The notes under the pieces were generated by a model. It saw only the letters and a program-made list of their open reading frames with translations, was not told the DNA's origin and made no database searches. 64,000 nt of DNA. Origin: Cristatella mucedo. Taxonomy: Eukaryota; Bryozoa; Phylactolaemata; Cristatellidae. A program made the translations under genes and the position numbers. Below, one piece after another: positions 57,476 to 64,000 of the stretch (position 1 is its first letter; each line of letters opens with the position of its first letter). The stretch is from positions 691,001 through 755,000 of the forward strand of contig WPIO01000150.1 of NCBI GenBank assembly GCA_009760855.2, written 5' to 3'.

Positions 57476-59902
57476 TACACACATTAAAAAGACTCCACTC
57501 TCTCTGCTACCCTCCATCTAATTAACTCAATGTAACTACTGTTCAGGCACTCCACTAGAGACTGCTCACTAGGCATGCATCGAATCTCCATGGAATATAC
57601 TTGTATCTATGTATGTACTATATAGCATGTGCTTACAATTCCATTATTATACTAGCTGATTTAACAGCCTCTTTTGTATAGCGATAGAAGAGCCTTTGCG
57701 GCTATCACCACCGCTTGCAGTGGCTATTGAGGATCGCCCACCACAGGATTCGAACCCACGACCTCGAGACCGAGGTAGTGAAAAGCAACCGCCTTACCTA
57801 GGGCACCATCGCGGCTCACCAATCCATATATGAGTAGGTATGCATACATCAAGCTTTCAGCCTCGAGTTAGAAAAATTACAATACGTGGGGAAATGAATG
57901 CATGCAAATACCTATTATCTTTTTACTATATCATAGAAAACTTCTAATACCCTAATAGTGATACAGAGATAATTAACAGAGGGGAAAAACCCGGCATCGA
58001 CGCTTCTGCTTGGCAGTCAATGAGGCGCTGATCACTCAATTAAATTAATCACTAACCTATGGCGGCTAAGAGCGTTGAACACACGAAAATGCAGAAAATG
58101 TGCTTGTATATGCTACTGTCATGTCGTAAGGTGCTGCGATGGCTCAACAGCTCAAATGGGATTCAATTGCATGCCTGCTCGAAAACTTGTGAGTTGCAGC
58201 ACATACCGCAAACCATATCTTCTCGCCACATAGCTTAGTGTCGAGCCAGTTTTTCTTGTAATAGCGAGCAAGGATGACGGACGTGGTACAGCACAACAAC
58301 CATGCAACTGTCATGAAGGCACCTGCAACTCAGAAAAGCACGAAAGCTGAGCAACAAGTTCACTGCAGTTGTTGCCAGAGTGAGCTGCGTCATTTGTGAA
58401 GCGCCTGGATACAGATTAGATTCTCTTAGGGTGCTATACAAACGAATCAAAAATATAAACCTGCCTGACTGCTATGACATTATCATTACTATATTTTAAT
58501 TCGTTTGTATAGTGCCCCAAGAGAACTTAATCTCTATTCAGGCACTTCACATATGTCTCGGGGCTCGAGCCCACGACCTCAGCCAGGCCTTGGTCGGGGC
58601 GAGCACCTTAACCACTGGACCAAACCAGCTCGGCAACATTAGGAGCTCCGATGCGTTGACGTGAATCTGACTGGCCTGTCTTTGATACGCCAGTTGTGAA
58701 AAAGATCAACATCAGCTGTGTCGAATGCTCAATTTACGTAGCTGGAGAAGAGCCTTCAGGCTTCCGGACCACTGGCAGTGAGTAATAAAGAGTCGCCTAT
58801 TCATCTCGAAGCATGGTTCAGCAGATTCAACAGCCTCGGTTTACGTGGCAGCAGATGGGGCCCTAGCGACTATCACTCCCACTGGATGTGGGCACTAAAA
58901 GGATTTCCTGCTGCAGTACTCAAACCTACAAGCTTACGGTAATAGCTTGCACCTTAGAACCCACGGCTTGGGTAGAGAAGTATGGGTCTCGTACAGCTGA
59001 GTTAAGACTAAGCAGGGCTGTTGCATGTTATGTAAAGTGCCGAGAAAGAGGTTAAGCTCTCTGAGAGCTCTCTATAGAAATGCATTATTATTATCAGAAT
59101 CAAGTTCCTATCACCCTCTGCTCAGCTGCCATTACAATGATTAGCACAGCTGTGCCGAGCAAGAAACTCTCTTATGTCCACCACACATGACATGGCAGCA
59201 CCGCTAGAAGATCAACTGGGAACACTGCATGCATACATATATATATACATAAAAGCAGATGCTGTGCTGCCGTTATTCAGTGCAGCTATGCGCAGCCAAA
59301 GTTCTAGAATGCAACGATGGGTGCAAGAACCCATCACGTAAACAACTGTCAACTAGCAAGAAGGCGTCAGCACACCACAAACCTTGGCTCACTAAACCCA
59401 TTAAGCAGTGCCATTAATATCAGGTCCAGCATGGTGGGTTAAACAAAGTGACCGATTTGAGGAACCTGCGAGTAATGTCAGAAAAGCTAACCACCACGTG
59501 GCTGCAGCACATACCGTGAACTTTCTTCAGCCACACAGATGACGACCCGCCGGCTGGCAAATAATTGGTGTATTTCGAAGAGGCAACGACGATCGTATTT
59601 GCCGAGGAGACAGGGCTCGATCTGTGCTGCAGGATGTTGCCTGCTGCATCTGCAATCGACGTGCAAATGCGCTCAGCCAGCGGTACAGTCTACAGACACT
59701 CGAGCGACACCAGAAGACCAAGGGCGCCGCCTGACCTACTTCCAACAGCGGGTCCTCTTGCCAAAATGACGTAGTAGTCAGACGTCAGATCAAACTGCTG
59801 AGCACTCTGACGGGCCGCTGCGGCATTTTTCCACACGAAGGAGCACTGCAGCAGGCCAGACGAGGTGCTAGCCGTGGCATTGAGTAGGTTGCTACTGGCT
59901 GT
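41671..59902 (-). CDS. Gene B: FRRS1-like DOMON-cytochrome b561 protein (5' part not seen)
   Basis: Paralogue of gene A. Exons, 5' to 3': 59902-59740, 59649-59515, 58322-58207, 52538-52452, 46845-46777, 45829-45730, 44130-43975, 41789-41671. Phases are 0/1/1/0/0/0/1/1, identical to gene A. They total 945 nt, i.e. 314 codons plus stop, covering the second half of DOMON, the whole b561 core and a cytosolic tail. All four heme-ligand histidine candidates are present: VHG, WHRAL, DSHAYLG and WAHWAVG. The Reeler and first DOMON exons should lie at higher coordinates. None was recognised up to 64000, where a Gypsy relic sits, so they are outside the window or lost. Confidence 0.82.
41963..42523 (-). 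mobile_element. L2-A copy, antisense
   Basis: Tail AATAATAATTCACTTGATAA with CT expansion, 3'-UTR, and ORF2 end open for 94 codons (42471-42190: [40 protein letters not shown]). It ends at TATATATA next to a SINE-2. It lies in the last intron of gene B. Confidence 0.93.
42533..42655 (-). mobile_element. SINE-2 copy
   Basis: Antisense tail TTCATTTGCATAGCGCAGCA, GGAGAACTTAATATCTACCC, then antisense head GGGCTTGAGCCCACGATCTT, GAGCACTTTACCCAAACCAG. Confidence 0.85.
43370..43520 (+). mobile_element. L2-A 3' end
   Basis: ACCATGTTATTCGTGTTGTT, TATCAAGCATGATACCACTA, CTTTGCAGCAAATTTAAAGC, then GAGATTGAGTTCTCTGAGGG and ATT repeat. Confidence 0.9.
43975..44130 (-). CDS. Gene B exon: last b561 helix
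   Basis: Reads [20 protein letters not shown] then [20 protein letters not shown] and [11 protein letters not shown]. 156 nt, phase 1/1; acceptor CGTTTTGCAG, donor CAAG|GTAAGG. The gene A equivalent is 168 nt. Confidence 0.9.
44990..45470. repeat. Intronic segment duplicated at 53445-53930
   Basis: About 480 bp shared in the same orientation: CATGGTTTGCTTGAATTTTG, ACTCGAGTTGCT.TACAAGCTG, TGAACGGCTCTTTCATCATC, then a (CA)n tract and CCTTATCGACAACAAATTTA. It lies in the gene B intron between exons at 44130 and 45730. Confidence 0.93.
45244..45270. repeat. (CA)n microsatellite
   Basis: About 13 CA units; the orthologous position of the duplicate at 53690 has a longer tract. Confidence 0.97.
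45730..45829 (-). CDS. Gene B exon: b561 HW-motif
   Basis: Reads [20 protein letters not shown] then [13 protein letters not shown]. 100 nt, phase 0 in, 1 out; acceptor TTTCTTTTAG, donor GCTG|GTAAGT. Confidence 0.93.
45972..46093. repeat. (TA)n microsatellite with GTATA interruptions
   Basis: Two TA tracts separated by TGTATA units. Confidence 0.98.
46105..46210 (+). mobile_element. L2-B 3' end fragment
   Basis: AAAACTCTCCTGCGTAACAC, CCACATGGTCTTTATAACTT, GTGGAGTTACAGACGGAGAT, then CACGCACGCACACAC. The same block ends the L2-B copy at 52215-52310. Confidence 0.85.
46777..46845 (-). CDS. Gene B exon: SHAYLG helix
   Basis: Reads [20 protein letters not shown] then IAN. 69 nt, phase 0/0; acceptor CGACTACTTGCAG, donor AAC|GTAAGT. 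Confidence 0.93.
47866..48028 (+). mobile_element. SINE-1 copy (reference copy)
   Basis: tRNA-like head GGCCGTGGTGACACAATAGG to GGTTCGAATCCTGCGGTGGG (box B), body CTGTGGTGATAGCTGTAAGG, GCTCTTCTGTCGCTAC, end AAAAAGAGGCTGCTAAATCG. About 160 bp. Not a functional tRNA gene, since the anticodon arm is not foldable into a clear stem. Confidence 0.9.
48235..49005 (+). mobile_element. L2-B 3' fragments, two overlapping pieces
   Basis: 48235-48400 ends with GAAGTCTGCTGGCTACCGCA, GGAAGTCGACATTAG. 48620-49005 repeats earlier L2-B text (CTCAGGTCCTGAATGGACAG, AAGACGGCTGGTGACATAAG) and ends with GGACTCTCCAGCATAACACC and GTGAAGTTACA. Diverged; no intact frame. Confidence 0.7.
49510..49990 (-). pseudogene. 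Tc1/mariner transposase relic
   Basis: Minus strand reads [20 protein letters not shown] (cf. the QDNDPKHT block with a catalytic Asp), then, after about 20 codons with stops, SEPIER and [14 protein letters not shown] (cf. the SPDLNPIExxWDxIxR block). In-frame stops show it is dead. No terminal repeats identified. Confidence 0.7.
50750..50800 (+). mobile_element. SINE-2 head fragment
   Basis: TGGTGGCCCAATGGTTAAGG then TGTTCACCCTTAATGACTAA resembles the SINE-2 tRNA head (box A region, GGTTAAGGTGxTCxCC). It breaks where L2-B begins. Confidence 0.5.
50798..52381 (+). pseudogene. L2-B ORF2 pseudogene (reverse transcriptase)
   Basis: Reading frame of the element above: 135 codons, a TGA, 49 codons, a TAA, then 341 codons. 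Both halves are in the same frame, so only two nonsense changes separate it from an open RT and C-terminal region. The last 60 or so codons (after CEC) are read-through into the 3'-UTR and flank. Confidence 0.85.
50800..52320 (+). mobile_element. L2-B LINE copy: RT to 3' end, near-intact frame
   Basis: One plus-strand frame from 50798 to 52381 with stops at 51203-51205 and 51353-51355. RT motifs in order: [73 protein letters not shown], then [20 protein letters not shown] and [24 protein letters not shown]-type catalytic site and PQGSVLGP are intact. This is a CR1/L2-group ORF2 lacking its endonuclease (5' truncated). The 3' end is TGGAGTTACAGACGGAGATA then CA/CG repeats. Confidence 0.93.
52452..52538 (-). 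CDS. Gene B exon: b561 helix 2 (WHRAL)
   Basis: Reads [20 protein letters not shown] then FIAVQDWSS. 87 nt, phase 0/0; acceptor CTCTCTTTGCAG, donor TCG|GTGAGC. The His is the second heme-ligand candidate of the b561 core. A (CT)n run forms part of the polypyrimidine tract. No counterpart was found in gene A. Confidence 0.88.
53041..53135 (-). mobile_element. L2-A tail
   Basis: AATAATAATACACTTGATAA, AGCGCCCTCAGAGAACTCAA, TCTCTTTCTAGGCACTTTAT. Followed by (TA)n at 53147-53165. Confidence 0.88.
53223..53430 (+). repeat. Inverted duplicate of the gene B last exon region (41695-41912)
   Basis: Reverse complement of 41695-41912 with scattered substitutions (AGTAGCTCCTATAGCTTTG, GTGCGAATTGGACTAGCAGG, GATAATATGGAGATGGAATC). 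On this strand the copied exon keeps its TTGCAG acceptor but has a TAG after IDNS, so it is a dead exon copy. Confidence 0.88.
53445..53930. repeat. Direct duplicate of 44990-45470
   Basis: See 44990-45470. It lies immediately next to the inverted duplicate at 53223-53430. Its (CA)n at 53671-53730 is longer. Confidence 0.93.
53930..55165 (-). mobile_element. Longest L2-A copy: RT palm to 3'-UTR
   Basis: Minus strand 55165-54556 reads [80 protein letters not shown] and [18 protein letters not shown]. The C-terminus follows at 54509-54096 in a shifted frame. YADD and PQGSVLGP are intact. 5' truncated in the RT palm; the usual ATT tail is missing at the 3' end. Confidence 0.92.
55166..56110. 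other. Gene B intron, nothing recognised
   Basis: Open frames at 55261-55620 and 55610-55834 (minus) show no motif. Confidence 0.45.
56113..56617 (+). mobile_element. pogo/Tigger-like DNA transposon remnant
   Basis: Starts TTACCGTGTATGAGCCCCTA and ends GGAGGGCTTATACATGGTAA, an imperfect terminal inverted repeat. Between them the plus strand reads [20 protein letters not shown] then SDDDNDDN, the acidic C-terminal pattern (KxCGIxNxLDGxEDD) of pogo-type transposases. The rest of the gene is deleted. A second end in direct orientation (TTACCGTGTATAAGCC) begins at 56640. Confidence 0.6.
56737..56831. repeat. (GT)n microsatellite
   Basis: About 47 GT units. Confidence 0.99.
57111..57250. repeat. 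(TA)n microsatellite with GTGTGTG interruptions
   Basis: TA tracts separated by TGTGTGTG blocks. Confidence 0.98.
57250..57478 (+). mobile_element. L2-A/SINE-type 3' end with (ATT)n
   Basis: CTTAAAATGCACCTGAACCT, GTGCTTATGCATGCTAATGC, then ATGTAAAGTGCCTATAAAGA, GAGGGCACACTACAAATTTC and (ATT)n. The stem here is AAAGTGCC/GGGCACACT, the SINE-2-like pairing. Confidence 0.8.
57654..57816 (-). mobile_element. SINE-1 copy
   Basis: Antisense GCTGATTTAACAGCCTCTTT, AGAAGAGCCTTTGCGGCTAT, CCACCACAGGATTCGAACCC, CTAGGGCACCATCGCGGC. Full length. Confidence 0.9.
58207..58322 (-). CDS. Gene B exon: b561 helix 1
   Basis: Reads (G)[20 protein letters not shown] then [18 protein letters not shown]. 116 nt, phase 1 in, 0 out; acceptor TTCTGAGTTGCAG, donor GCG|GTATGT. 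Confidence 0.93.
58395..58450 (+). mobile_element. SINE-2/L2 type tail, facing the next SINE-2
   Basis: TGTGAAGCGCCTGGATACAG, ATTAGATTCTCTTAGGGTGC, TATACAAACGAATC. It forms an inverted repeat with 58499-58555. Confidence 0.75.
58499..58634 (-). mobile_element. SINE-2 copy (reference copy)
   Basis: On the minus strand: head GCTGGTTTGGTCCAGTGGTT, AAGGTGCTCGCCCCGACCAA, GTGGGCTCGAGCCCCGAGAC, then tail ATGTGAAGTGCCTGAATAGA, GATTAAGTTCTCTTGGGGCA, CTATACAAACGAATT. Head is tRNA-like; tail is homologous to the L2-A 3' end. Confidence 0.9.
58730..58990 (-). mobile_element. Two SINE-1 fragments, diverged
   Basis: GAGAAGAGCCTTCAGGCTTC near 58745, and CAGATTCAACAGCCTCGGTT near 58828 followed by GCGACTATCACTCCCACTGG. 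Box B region degraded. Confidence 0.55.
59030..59095 (+). mobile_element. L2-A type tail
   Basis: ATGTAAAGTGCCGAGAAAGA, GGTTAAGCTCTCTGAGAGCT, then ATT repeat. Confidence 0.75.
59515..59649 (-). CDS. Gene B exon: end of DOMON
   Basis: Reads [20 protein letters not shown] then [20 protein letters not shown] and KKVHG. Phase 1/1; acceptor CGATTGCAG, donor CACG|GTATGT. Confidence 0.87.
59650..59739 (-). other. Gene B mini-intron (90 bp)
   Basis: GTAGGT donor, ATTGCAG acceptor, phase 1. Contains an in-frame TAG if read through. Same position as the 116-bp intron of gene A. Confidence 0.75.
59740..59902 (-). CDS. Gene B exon: DOMON strand block
   Basis: Reads [20 protein letters not shown] then [20 protein letters not shown] and [14 protein letters not shown]. 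163 nt, phase 0 in, 1 out; acceptor CCCTTTTTCCAG, donor GGAA|GTAGGT. The first 24 residues align with the gene A exon without gaps. Confidence 0.9.
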
Positions 59903-60239
59903 CTGGAAAAAGGGCAACCACGATTCAATCGGGCAGCAGCGGAGTGCCAGCCAATGCACGCCACCGCGACTACCTGGCATGGCGTCCTAGCAAGACCGTA
60001 GTCGTGGTGGAATATAAAACGTCTCTGATTACGAACGAAAGGCCTACCAAACACTCTGGTGGTTGCCCTGCTACTCCGGCTCAAAAACCGAAAAGCTTGC
60101 CGATGGTTTAAGCCGCAGAGCACTATATCCGTGCAAGCAATATCGAAATGATGCCGTCGGCACCCAAGGCGGAAATCTAACAGCCTGCTCACTGTGCCAC
60201 TGTAATACACCTTAGGCCTTACAACTTCTATCCACATTG

Positions 60240-60800
60240 AGAAAGCTAAAGCACTTCAATCGTCAAGCAAAGGTAGCCGTCCGGTGGTTCGTGTTCTAAT
60301 ACTAGTTGATGTAAGGTTGTTGTGAGAAAAAGTTTCACCAGGCAGCTGGCTGGCATGCTGATCAGGATCAAGTGACCCATCGGCAGTGCTTAGTAGTGGG
60401 TTTTCAGGCCCAGACTGGACGCCTGCCTCCAACTAGTCAACCATCAGAGGGAGCACCTCAGCTTACATGTCCTAGTCACATTCGCCCATCAGCTCGGCAT
60501 CTCCTGTCTCGAGTTCGTCGTTAACGACGACAGAGTGCTGATTAAAATGGTCTCTCTCTCACGCCCTCCCTAGCTGCTGCCGATTCACAAATCCACACAG
60601 CAGGCTGTGTGTACTGCACGACGAATGGTCGTCGGTTCCTTTATTCGGTACGATACATAGCTCATCTGCTTCTTTGCGGTGAGAGGACCTCTTCAGCAAG
60701 GCTTCAATTTGACACCGACACCGTCCTTTTTAGGCCAATTTCGAAGAAAAACTCACCTTCCCGAAACGTATGAAACTGACCTCGCGGTCCGGTCGACAGG
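60240..60800. other. Possible 3' flank or LTR of the Gypsy relic, unproven
   Basis: Minus strand contains AATAAAGGAACC near 60643 and a CT-rich block near 60555. No matching copy was found on the other side of the element, so an LTR is only a guess. Confidence 0.25.
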
Positions 60801-60810
60801 TGCGCTGGGC

Positions 60811-63526
60811 TTAATGTCGTTCAAGGTTTGCCTTCGCCGTGACACAAGCTTGCTCCGAAATGACTCCGATATGTGGCACTGGAATCGGTGGCCGGGTACA
60901 GTTGATCTGGTACATCCTGGCGAAATCATTCGGGAGTCCCAGCAGCCGAAGGCAAAACAGCACCTCAGAAGGGGTCCTCTCAATGCTGAAATGCATCGTG
61001 GAGTTATTGTACGTTGCTAAAAATGCGTGGACTATGGCGGAAAACTTCCGATAAAACTTCAATATAACTCCCTGAAAACGAGCTAAGTCTTCACTGTCCC
61101 TCGGCTATGGCCACCTCCGAATTATTCAACCTTTTGATGCATCGGTCGTACACAATCCGAGGAAATCACATAGCCATAAACTGGACCTCATCTTGTACAA
61201 AGCAGCATTTTGCCGGTAAATTTGAATCCAGATGACCTGAACAGGGTCAGTACACGTTCCAGGCCTGCTGTGTGGTATTCCCAATTGCCATGGAAACAAA
61301 TCAAACTAAGTCATCTGAATATGCCAACATGCTCCCATATCCAAAGTTTGCATCGACGTATGCATTACCCTCTGGAAGGTGCCGGGTGCTTTGCTCAGCC
61401 CAACTGGCGACATAAATGCTATCTTGACGTTACTTTGTGTACCAGTGAGGCAACGGATTGACTTCAAGGTTGTGTCGCTCACTTTTAGGTCTCTTCATTC
61501 TATGGCTCCAGCCTATCTTTCAGATATACTACCCCATCAGGCCAAGCATCGTACCACCCACTTTTCGGAATCCAACAGTCTGGAAATACCTCGTACAAAC
61601 CTTCAATCCTTTGGAGACCGTGCATTCAGCTCGTATGCTCCCAAAGCCTGGAACTCCCTCCCGACCTGCGTCAGAACATCCCCTGACCTGACTACGTTTA
61701 AAGGAAACTTAAAAACACACCTATTTAGGACAGCATTTAGTGGGTCCCTGTGATTCGTCCTTGATGTGCTTATACATGCTGACACTGTGCATGCTGCCAC
61801 TAACCACATTTGCATGCTGACCCTGTGCATGTCACCCCTAACCATATTATTCATTTTGTTTGTTTTTCAAGCATGATTTTACTCACCATTCAATTGCATA
61901 TCACTTTGCAGCAAATGTAAAGCGCCTAGAAAGAGATTAGGTTCTCTGAGGGCGCTTTATCAAGTGCAATATTATTATTATTATTACTTTCCCTACCATT
62001 TCTGTCCGCCGATACCTAGCCATCACATCAAGGCTAGTAAAATAATTAGCTTATGTGGTAGGGCCGAGCTGTTCATGTTCTGCGAAGGGCAGCAACCCTA
62101 TATTGTTACCTCATTGATCGAACTCTAGTCGGCACAGATGCCAATATCACAACCAGATGGTTTTGTTAACATAACCAGTGGTTCGAGCACTAGCAGATTT
62201 TTAATGACCATTTTATACACATTATTCTTCACATGACCCTATAGGGCCAGTGGCACCCTTCGAGGAGTCTAATGCACAGGGTCATGCCCAAAGGCTGGGT
62301 TGGCCTGACCCTTGTTCGCTGACACACTTATGACCTGATACCAGGTCACCTCCTAGTTATACTGCAAGTTAACCTCCACTACCTAGACCCGACGCTTGGC
62401 TCATGGACTGACCAAAGGTTTGCTGAGCAACACACTGTCGAGTAGGAATGCCCTCTTCAAGATTGTGATCTTGAGGTGACACGGGCATGCACAGCTATAG
62501 TGGAAGTAAGAGTCAAACAGCGATGGCAGCGATCGATGGCCGACCGGTTAGCTTGACTGCAGCTGAGGTAAAGTACTGTTTGGCAAAGCTATGCTTCTAA
62601 TTTCCAAAGAAAACCTTGCCACCCGACACACCCCCAACAAGGTATCATCCAAAGGAAATCTGCACCCACTGCTCGGGAAAATGCCTTGCACCACGAGGAA
62701 TGCCCAGGCGCCACAACTTTTGCTAGATTTCGTAATATCAATTGCAGGTTCACTGACCGAAGTACGGTCATAGGGTCACCACGTATTGAAGCAGCTCCAA
62801 CAGCTTGAGGGTAGATAGACAACCCACTAATCGTGTTCACGTCCGATGCAACCAATCAGTCTCGGGAGCCTGTCAATTAAGGAGTCAACTGGCCAATAAT
62901 TCACCTGGCTTGACACAAAATAGCAGGGTTGAATGATACAGGAATGCACACGTACAACCCTTTTTACTACGCCACAATTTTATTACAGGCTAAACCTCCT
63001 GGTAGCTCTAGGATGTCGATGGCATTGCCATTACTTGTTGGGCTTACGACTTGTACTGACTTGCAGCAAGCCCACTGAAGTTTCCCTGCTGCTTGCAACT
63101 GTTGGGACACTCCCTCCGATAATGTCCATATCTGTATCTCTTGTCATCAGCATTGTCTGGGCACTCTGCATACGTTTCTTGTAACCTCTTTTCTACTCTA
63201 TCTTTACCCTTTACTGGAAAGCCTCTTCCACGTGCCTCTTCTTCAAACTTCATGCTGAATTCGGCCTCCACTTCCAGCAACACAAGTATGAGTTGGGCAT
63301 GCGGTTCTGCCTCGAGCCAAGCTACCCGTTGAACGGTATTGTCTGCATAGCACTCACTAACCGGTAGGCAATTGACGCACCAGCTGCTAGCCGAATAGGA
63401 CACACCGATACTCATCGATTGGCCACGGGTTGAAGTTATGGCCCGGGCTATTGCTGTCAATTTCCATTCATTGCTTGCAATTGTAAGTAAGTTATTGGTT
63501 GTAAGGATGTGATTGCACTTGAACAA
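60811..63526 (-). mobile_element. Ty3/Gypsy LTR-retrotransposon relic (gag-pol), interrupted by L2-A
   Basis: Minus-strand order: gag at 63526-63044 (YADNTVQRVAWLEAE; degraded zinc knuckle YRYGHYRRECPNSC), RT start at about 62260-62110 (MVIKNLLVLEP...TKPSG, where Gypsy RT has a basic residue-rich KKKDGS...VDYR block), RT palm at about 61375-61150 (MLAYSDDLV, LPAKCCFVQDEVQFM, cf. YxDDxxVFS and L.p.KCxFxxxEVxFLGH), and integrase C-terminal at 61062-60811 (AFLATYNNSTMHFSIERTPS, EVLFC, cf. YRxTxHxxTGxTPxELLFG). Many stops and shifts. An L2-A insert at 61437-61986 splits the RT. Dead. Confidence 0.78.
61437..61986 (+). mobile_element. L2-A copy inserted in the Gypsy relic
   Basis: ORF2 C-terminus from [20 protein letters not shown] to [14 protein letters not shown] (stop at 61751), 3'-UTR, intact hairpin tail (AAAGCGCC/GGCGCTTT) at 61918-61962 and (ATT)n. 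Opposite strand to the Gypsy relic. Confidence 0.93.
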
Positions 63527-63574
63527 AGTGTGGTGTGATACCCAAGGAAAATTTTTTATCTTGGCCTAGCCACT

Positions 63575-64000
63575 TTCCGGTAATTTGCGATGGATCATAA
63601 TTGATTGCCGTATTTACCCGAGCCATTGCCATCGATTGCCATGCATTGCCCGAAATTGAACACACAGAGTCGGTTAAAAGTATATGCTCTCAGTGAAATG
63701 CTACGTAGAATTAGAATTGAAGCTCGGTGCAGCCGATTTCTCGGCAATTTGCCACGGATTGCAGTATTGGCCACTGCCATTGCCGTGCCTTGTTGACAAT
63801 CAACATGCAAAATAGCTTGAAAATTCTACGATTTCACTTTTAGCACAAATAAATGTCAGGTGCAGTGGAAATTGGCACTTCATGCAGCCAATTTGCGATC
63901 GATTTGCCACGGATCGCAGTGGATTGCTGCTTCAAACTGAGTCGTTGCCGTAGATTGTCATGCATTGCCAAAGATTGCACGAGCGAAATTGGTTAAAATG
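63575..64000. repeat. Degenerate tandem repeat, period about 150-165 bp, running off the window
   Basis: AATTTGC(G/C)A(T/C)GGAT recurs at about 63582, 63746 and 63888. Each is followed by GATTGC/ATTGCCATGCATTGCC-type blocks; GGTTAAAA(G/T) closes the units at about 63672 and 63990. Could be satellite DNA or the LTR side of the Gypsy relic. Confidence 0.55.

Noticed and set aside
60050-60175. Candidate gene B counterpart of the 96-nt DOMON exon (minus, reads DIVLCGLNHRQAFRF)
   Set aside because: Some resemblance to the DOMON block, but there is no convincing acceptor/donor pair in phase 0 and the similar DGII piece is in another frame.

Overview
This window is non-coding-rich genomic DNA from an animal. 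The evidence is spliced genes with GT-AG introns, long dinucleotide tracts, tRNA-derived SINEs, and many 5'-truncated non-LTR retrotransposons. The host is most likely an invertebrate, possibly a mollusc or other lophotrochozoan. That assignment is inference, because no diagnostic marker is present.

The only host genes I can support are two paralogous, multi-exon genes on the minus strand, arranged head to tail. Both look like ferric-chelate-reductase-1 (FRRS1)-type proteins: signal peptide, Reeler, DOMON and cytochrome b561 membrane domain. Gene A runs from its start codon at 21091 down to a probable stop near 224. I reconstructed 12 exons by hand with matching splice phases; one exon (b561 helix 2) was not found. 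Gene B (59902 down to 41671) shows the DOMON second half, all b561 exons and a tail exon. Its Reeler half is not recognised and may lie beyond the window. Equivalent exons have the same phase and nearly the same length in both genes, so they arose by duplication of an already intron-rich gene.

The rest is mobile DNA and simple repeats. Family 'L2-A' (my label) is a CR1/L2-group LINE with an (ATT)n tail and a hairpin 3' end; about twenty fragments lie on both strands. Family 'L2-B' is a second LINE with two long copies (32.15-35.8 kb minus, 50.8-52.3 kb plus). The 32-36 kb copy of L2-B is split by two L2-A insertions, each with target-site duplications. There are two tRNA-headed SINE families. 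SINE-2 has a tail homologous to the L2-A 3' end, including a compensatory change in the hairpin. Other elements are a degenerate Ty3/Gypsy element (60.8-63.5 kb, minus), a Tc1/mariner relic (49.5-50.0 kb), a pogo-like relic (56.1-56.6 kb), and a 186-bp hAT MITE at 6441-6626 that closely resembles SPIN elements.

Layout: 0.2-21.1 kb gene A with intronic repeats; 21.1-22.0 kb CT/GA tracts and a SINE; 22.4-23.9 kb GC-rich DNA upstream of gene A; 24-41.6 kb intergenic, dominated by LINE/SINE fragments, CT tracts and a 29/26-bp minisatellite; 41.7-59.9 kb gene B; 60-64 kb Gypsy relic and a degenerate tandem repeat. All coordinates come from reading the sequence by eye. Exon borders are splice-site calls without transcript support.
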